Origin: Rhodobacter sp.
GTDB lineage: Bacteria; Pseudomonadota; Alphaproteobacteria; Rhodobacterales; Rhodobacteraceae
Direction: 5' to 3'
Assembly: GCA_027489175.1 (NCBI GenBank)
Contig: JAIYAE010000004.1
Span: forward strand, 371,161-435,160
DNA: 64,000 nucleotides
The position numbers and the translations under genes were made by a program. The notes under the pieces were generated by a model. The model searched no databases and was not told where the DNA came from. It saw only the letters and a list, made by a program, of their open reading frames with translations. Position 1 is the stretch's first letter, and every line of letters starts with the position of its first letter. This document shows positions 62,901 to 64,000 of the stretch, piece by piece.

Positions 62901-63149
62901 CCGGGCGGCTCCTCAGGGCGATGGGCAAGGGGTTCGGGCATGAAACACCTCCCCTTCCATGCACGCCCCGGCGCGCGTCCGCAACGATCATGCTGCCGGT
63001 GTGGTCGGGCAAAGATTAACATTCCATGAAAACCCGTGACCAAGGCATTGATTTTCTTATCTCTGTCGCTCTGTCCCTGCCCGGGACACTCCCCGTTGCC
63101 TCAGGCCCAATCCGCGACTACCCTCACGCCCGAATTCAGGGAGGACACC

Positions 63150-64000
63150 ATGACCGACAGACCGATGGGCTTTGACACCCTTGCCATCCACGCCGCCACC
63201 GCGCCCGACCCCGCCACCGGGGCGCGGCAGGTGCCGATCTACCAGACCACCGCCTACGTCTTCCGCGACGCCGACCACGCGGCCAAGCTCTTCAACCTGC
63301 AGGAAGTGGGCTACATCTACTCGCGCCTGACGAACCCCACCGTCTCGGCCCTGGCAAACCGGGTCGTGGCGCTTGAGGGAGGAGCGGGGGGCATCGCCTG
63401 CTCGTCCGGTCACGCAGCGCAGATCATGGCGCTCTTCCCGATCATGGCCCCCGGCCGCAACGTCGTCGCCTCGACCAAGCTTTACGGCGGGACGATCCAG
63501 CAGTTTTCCAACACGATCCGCAAATTCGGCTGGTCGGCCAAGTTCGTCGATTTCGATGACCCGAAAGAGATCGAGAAAGCCATCGACGCCGACACCCGTG
63601 CCCTCTTCTGCGAAACGATCTGCAACCCCGGCGGTGCCCTTTCCGACCTGCCCGCCATCGCCCGCGTGGCCGACATGGCCGGCATCCCGCTGATCGTGGA
63701 CAACACCACCGCCAGCCCCTACCTCTGCCGCCCGATCGAACACGGCGCGACGCTGGTCGTCCATTCCGCCACCAAATACCTTACCGGCAACGGCACGGTC
63801 ACCGGCGGGATCGTGGTCGACAGTGGCAAGTTCAACTGGTCGGCCTCCGACAAGTTCCCGTCCCTCAGCCAGCCAGAGCCTGCTTACCACGGCCTCGTCT
63901 TCCACCCGACGCTGGGCAACATGGCCTTCACCTTCCACTCCATCGCCATTGGCTTGCGTGACCTTGGCATGACGATGAACCCGCAAGGCGCGCATTACAC
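63150..64000 (+). CDS. metY: O-acetylhomoserine sulfhydrylase (partial, runs off the window)
   Basis: First 283 codons of a PLP enzyme making homocysteine from O-acetylhomoserine and sulfide. Motifs: YIYSRLTNPTVSALANRVVALEGG, CSSGHAAQIMALF and PLP-lysine context HSATKYLTGNGTVTGGIVV. GGGAGG precedes the ATG. Frame is open to the window end. The 249-nt upstream region holds no gene; no SAM-II riboswitch core was recognised. Confidence 0.94.
   Translation, partial: MTDRPMGFDTLAIHAATAPDPATGARQVPIYQTTAYVFRDADHAAKLFNLQEVGYIYSRLTNPTVSALANRVVALEGGAGGIACSSGHAAQIMALFPIMAPGRNVVASTKLYGGTIQQFSNTIRKFGWSAKFVDFDDPKEIEKAIDADTRALFCETICNPGGALSDLPAIARVADMAGIPLIVDNTTASPYLCRPIEHGATLVVHSATKYLTGNGTVTGGIVVDSGKFNWSASDKFPSLSQPEPAYHGLVFHPTLGNMAFTFHSIAIGLRDLGMTMNPQGAHY

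Noticed and set aside
62901..63149. SAM-II or similar riboswitch before metY
   Set aside because: I looked for the conserved SAM-II core and did not find it; a covariance search would be needed to exclude other classes.

Overview
This is GC-rich DNA with densely packed, often ATGA-overlapping operons. The gene content is that of an alphaproteobacterium of the Rhodobacterales (Rhodobacter/Gemmobacter/Tabrizicola-like). The pointers are long PstC/PstA permeases, a GAAC-N7-GAAC LexA-type box, a SqrR-like ArsR protein, DUF1194 and DUF3572 proteins, and the phn gene order. No taxon below order level can be fixed from sequence reading alone. I saw no rRNA, tRNA, CRISPR array, phage or insertion sequence; the window looks like ordinary chromosome rich in transport and stress genes.

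Layout. 1-6.4 kb: a dipeptide/oligopeptide ABC importer (SBP, two permeases, two ATPases) ending in an M19 dipeptidase, with a terminator after the SBP gene and a striking run of three 22-bp palindromes between the ATPase genes. 6.4-12 kb: the phosphate operon pstSCAB-phoU on the minus strand, with a Pho box. 12.2-14.9 kb: a Zur-type box, orphan znuA, a thioredoxin-reductase-like flavoprotein and a small CxCC protein resembling a piece of a G3E metallochaperone. 14.9-16.7 kb: rsgA and an unknown gene. 16.7-22.9 kb: a sulfide-type operon (RND adaptor, RND pump, sulfide:quinone oxidoreductase, DUF2892 protein, SqrR-like persulfide sensor) behind an AT-rich palindromic operator. 22.9-25.3 kb: three exported proteins of unknown role. 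25.4-29.6 kb: MttB-family methyltransferase, HAD phosphatase, DUF3572 protein and a PleD-like diguanylate cyclase. 29.6-31.6 kb: EF-hand protein, ECF sigma factor, small membrane protein and CnrX-like metal sensor. 31.8-37 kb: DUF983, Nudix, desaturase, XRE regulator, lipocalin, lipoprotein and aldo/keto reductase. 37-42.9 kb: LexA-box-controlled imuA without imuB/dnaE2, yceI-cytochrome b561, metG, a 55-aa membrane protein, and a TetR/DUF418 divergent pair. 42.9-47.3 kb: katG/oxyR and a small copper module.

47.4-60.8 kb holds a near-complete phosphonate (C-P lyase) locus: phnCDE1E2, an acyltransferase, phnF, phnGHIJKL, phnN, a DUF1045 protein and phnM. Phased 11-bp Pho-box repeats precede phnC and phnM, and a perfect palindrome lies between phnF and phnG. 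Two lesions are visible: an in-frame amber codon in phnE1 and a frameshifted trmO/tsaA-like gene upstream of phnC. A small antisense membrane-protein gene sits between phnI and phnJ. The window ends with a FAD oxidoreductase, DUF1330 and VOC proteins, and the start of metY.

Main themes: phosphorus scavenging by Pi and phosphonate routes under shared Pho-box-like sites, thiol/sulfide and metal homeostasis, and peroxide defence. Three separate ABC importers (dipeptide, Pst, Phn) each carry an intrinsic terminator directly after the binding-protein gene, which would favour excess binding protein over membrane components.
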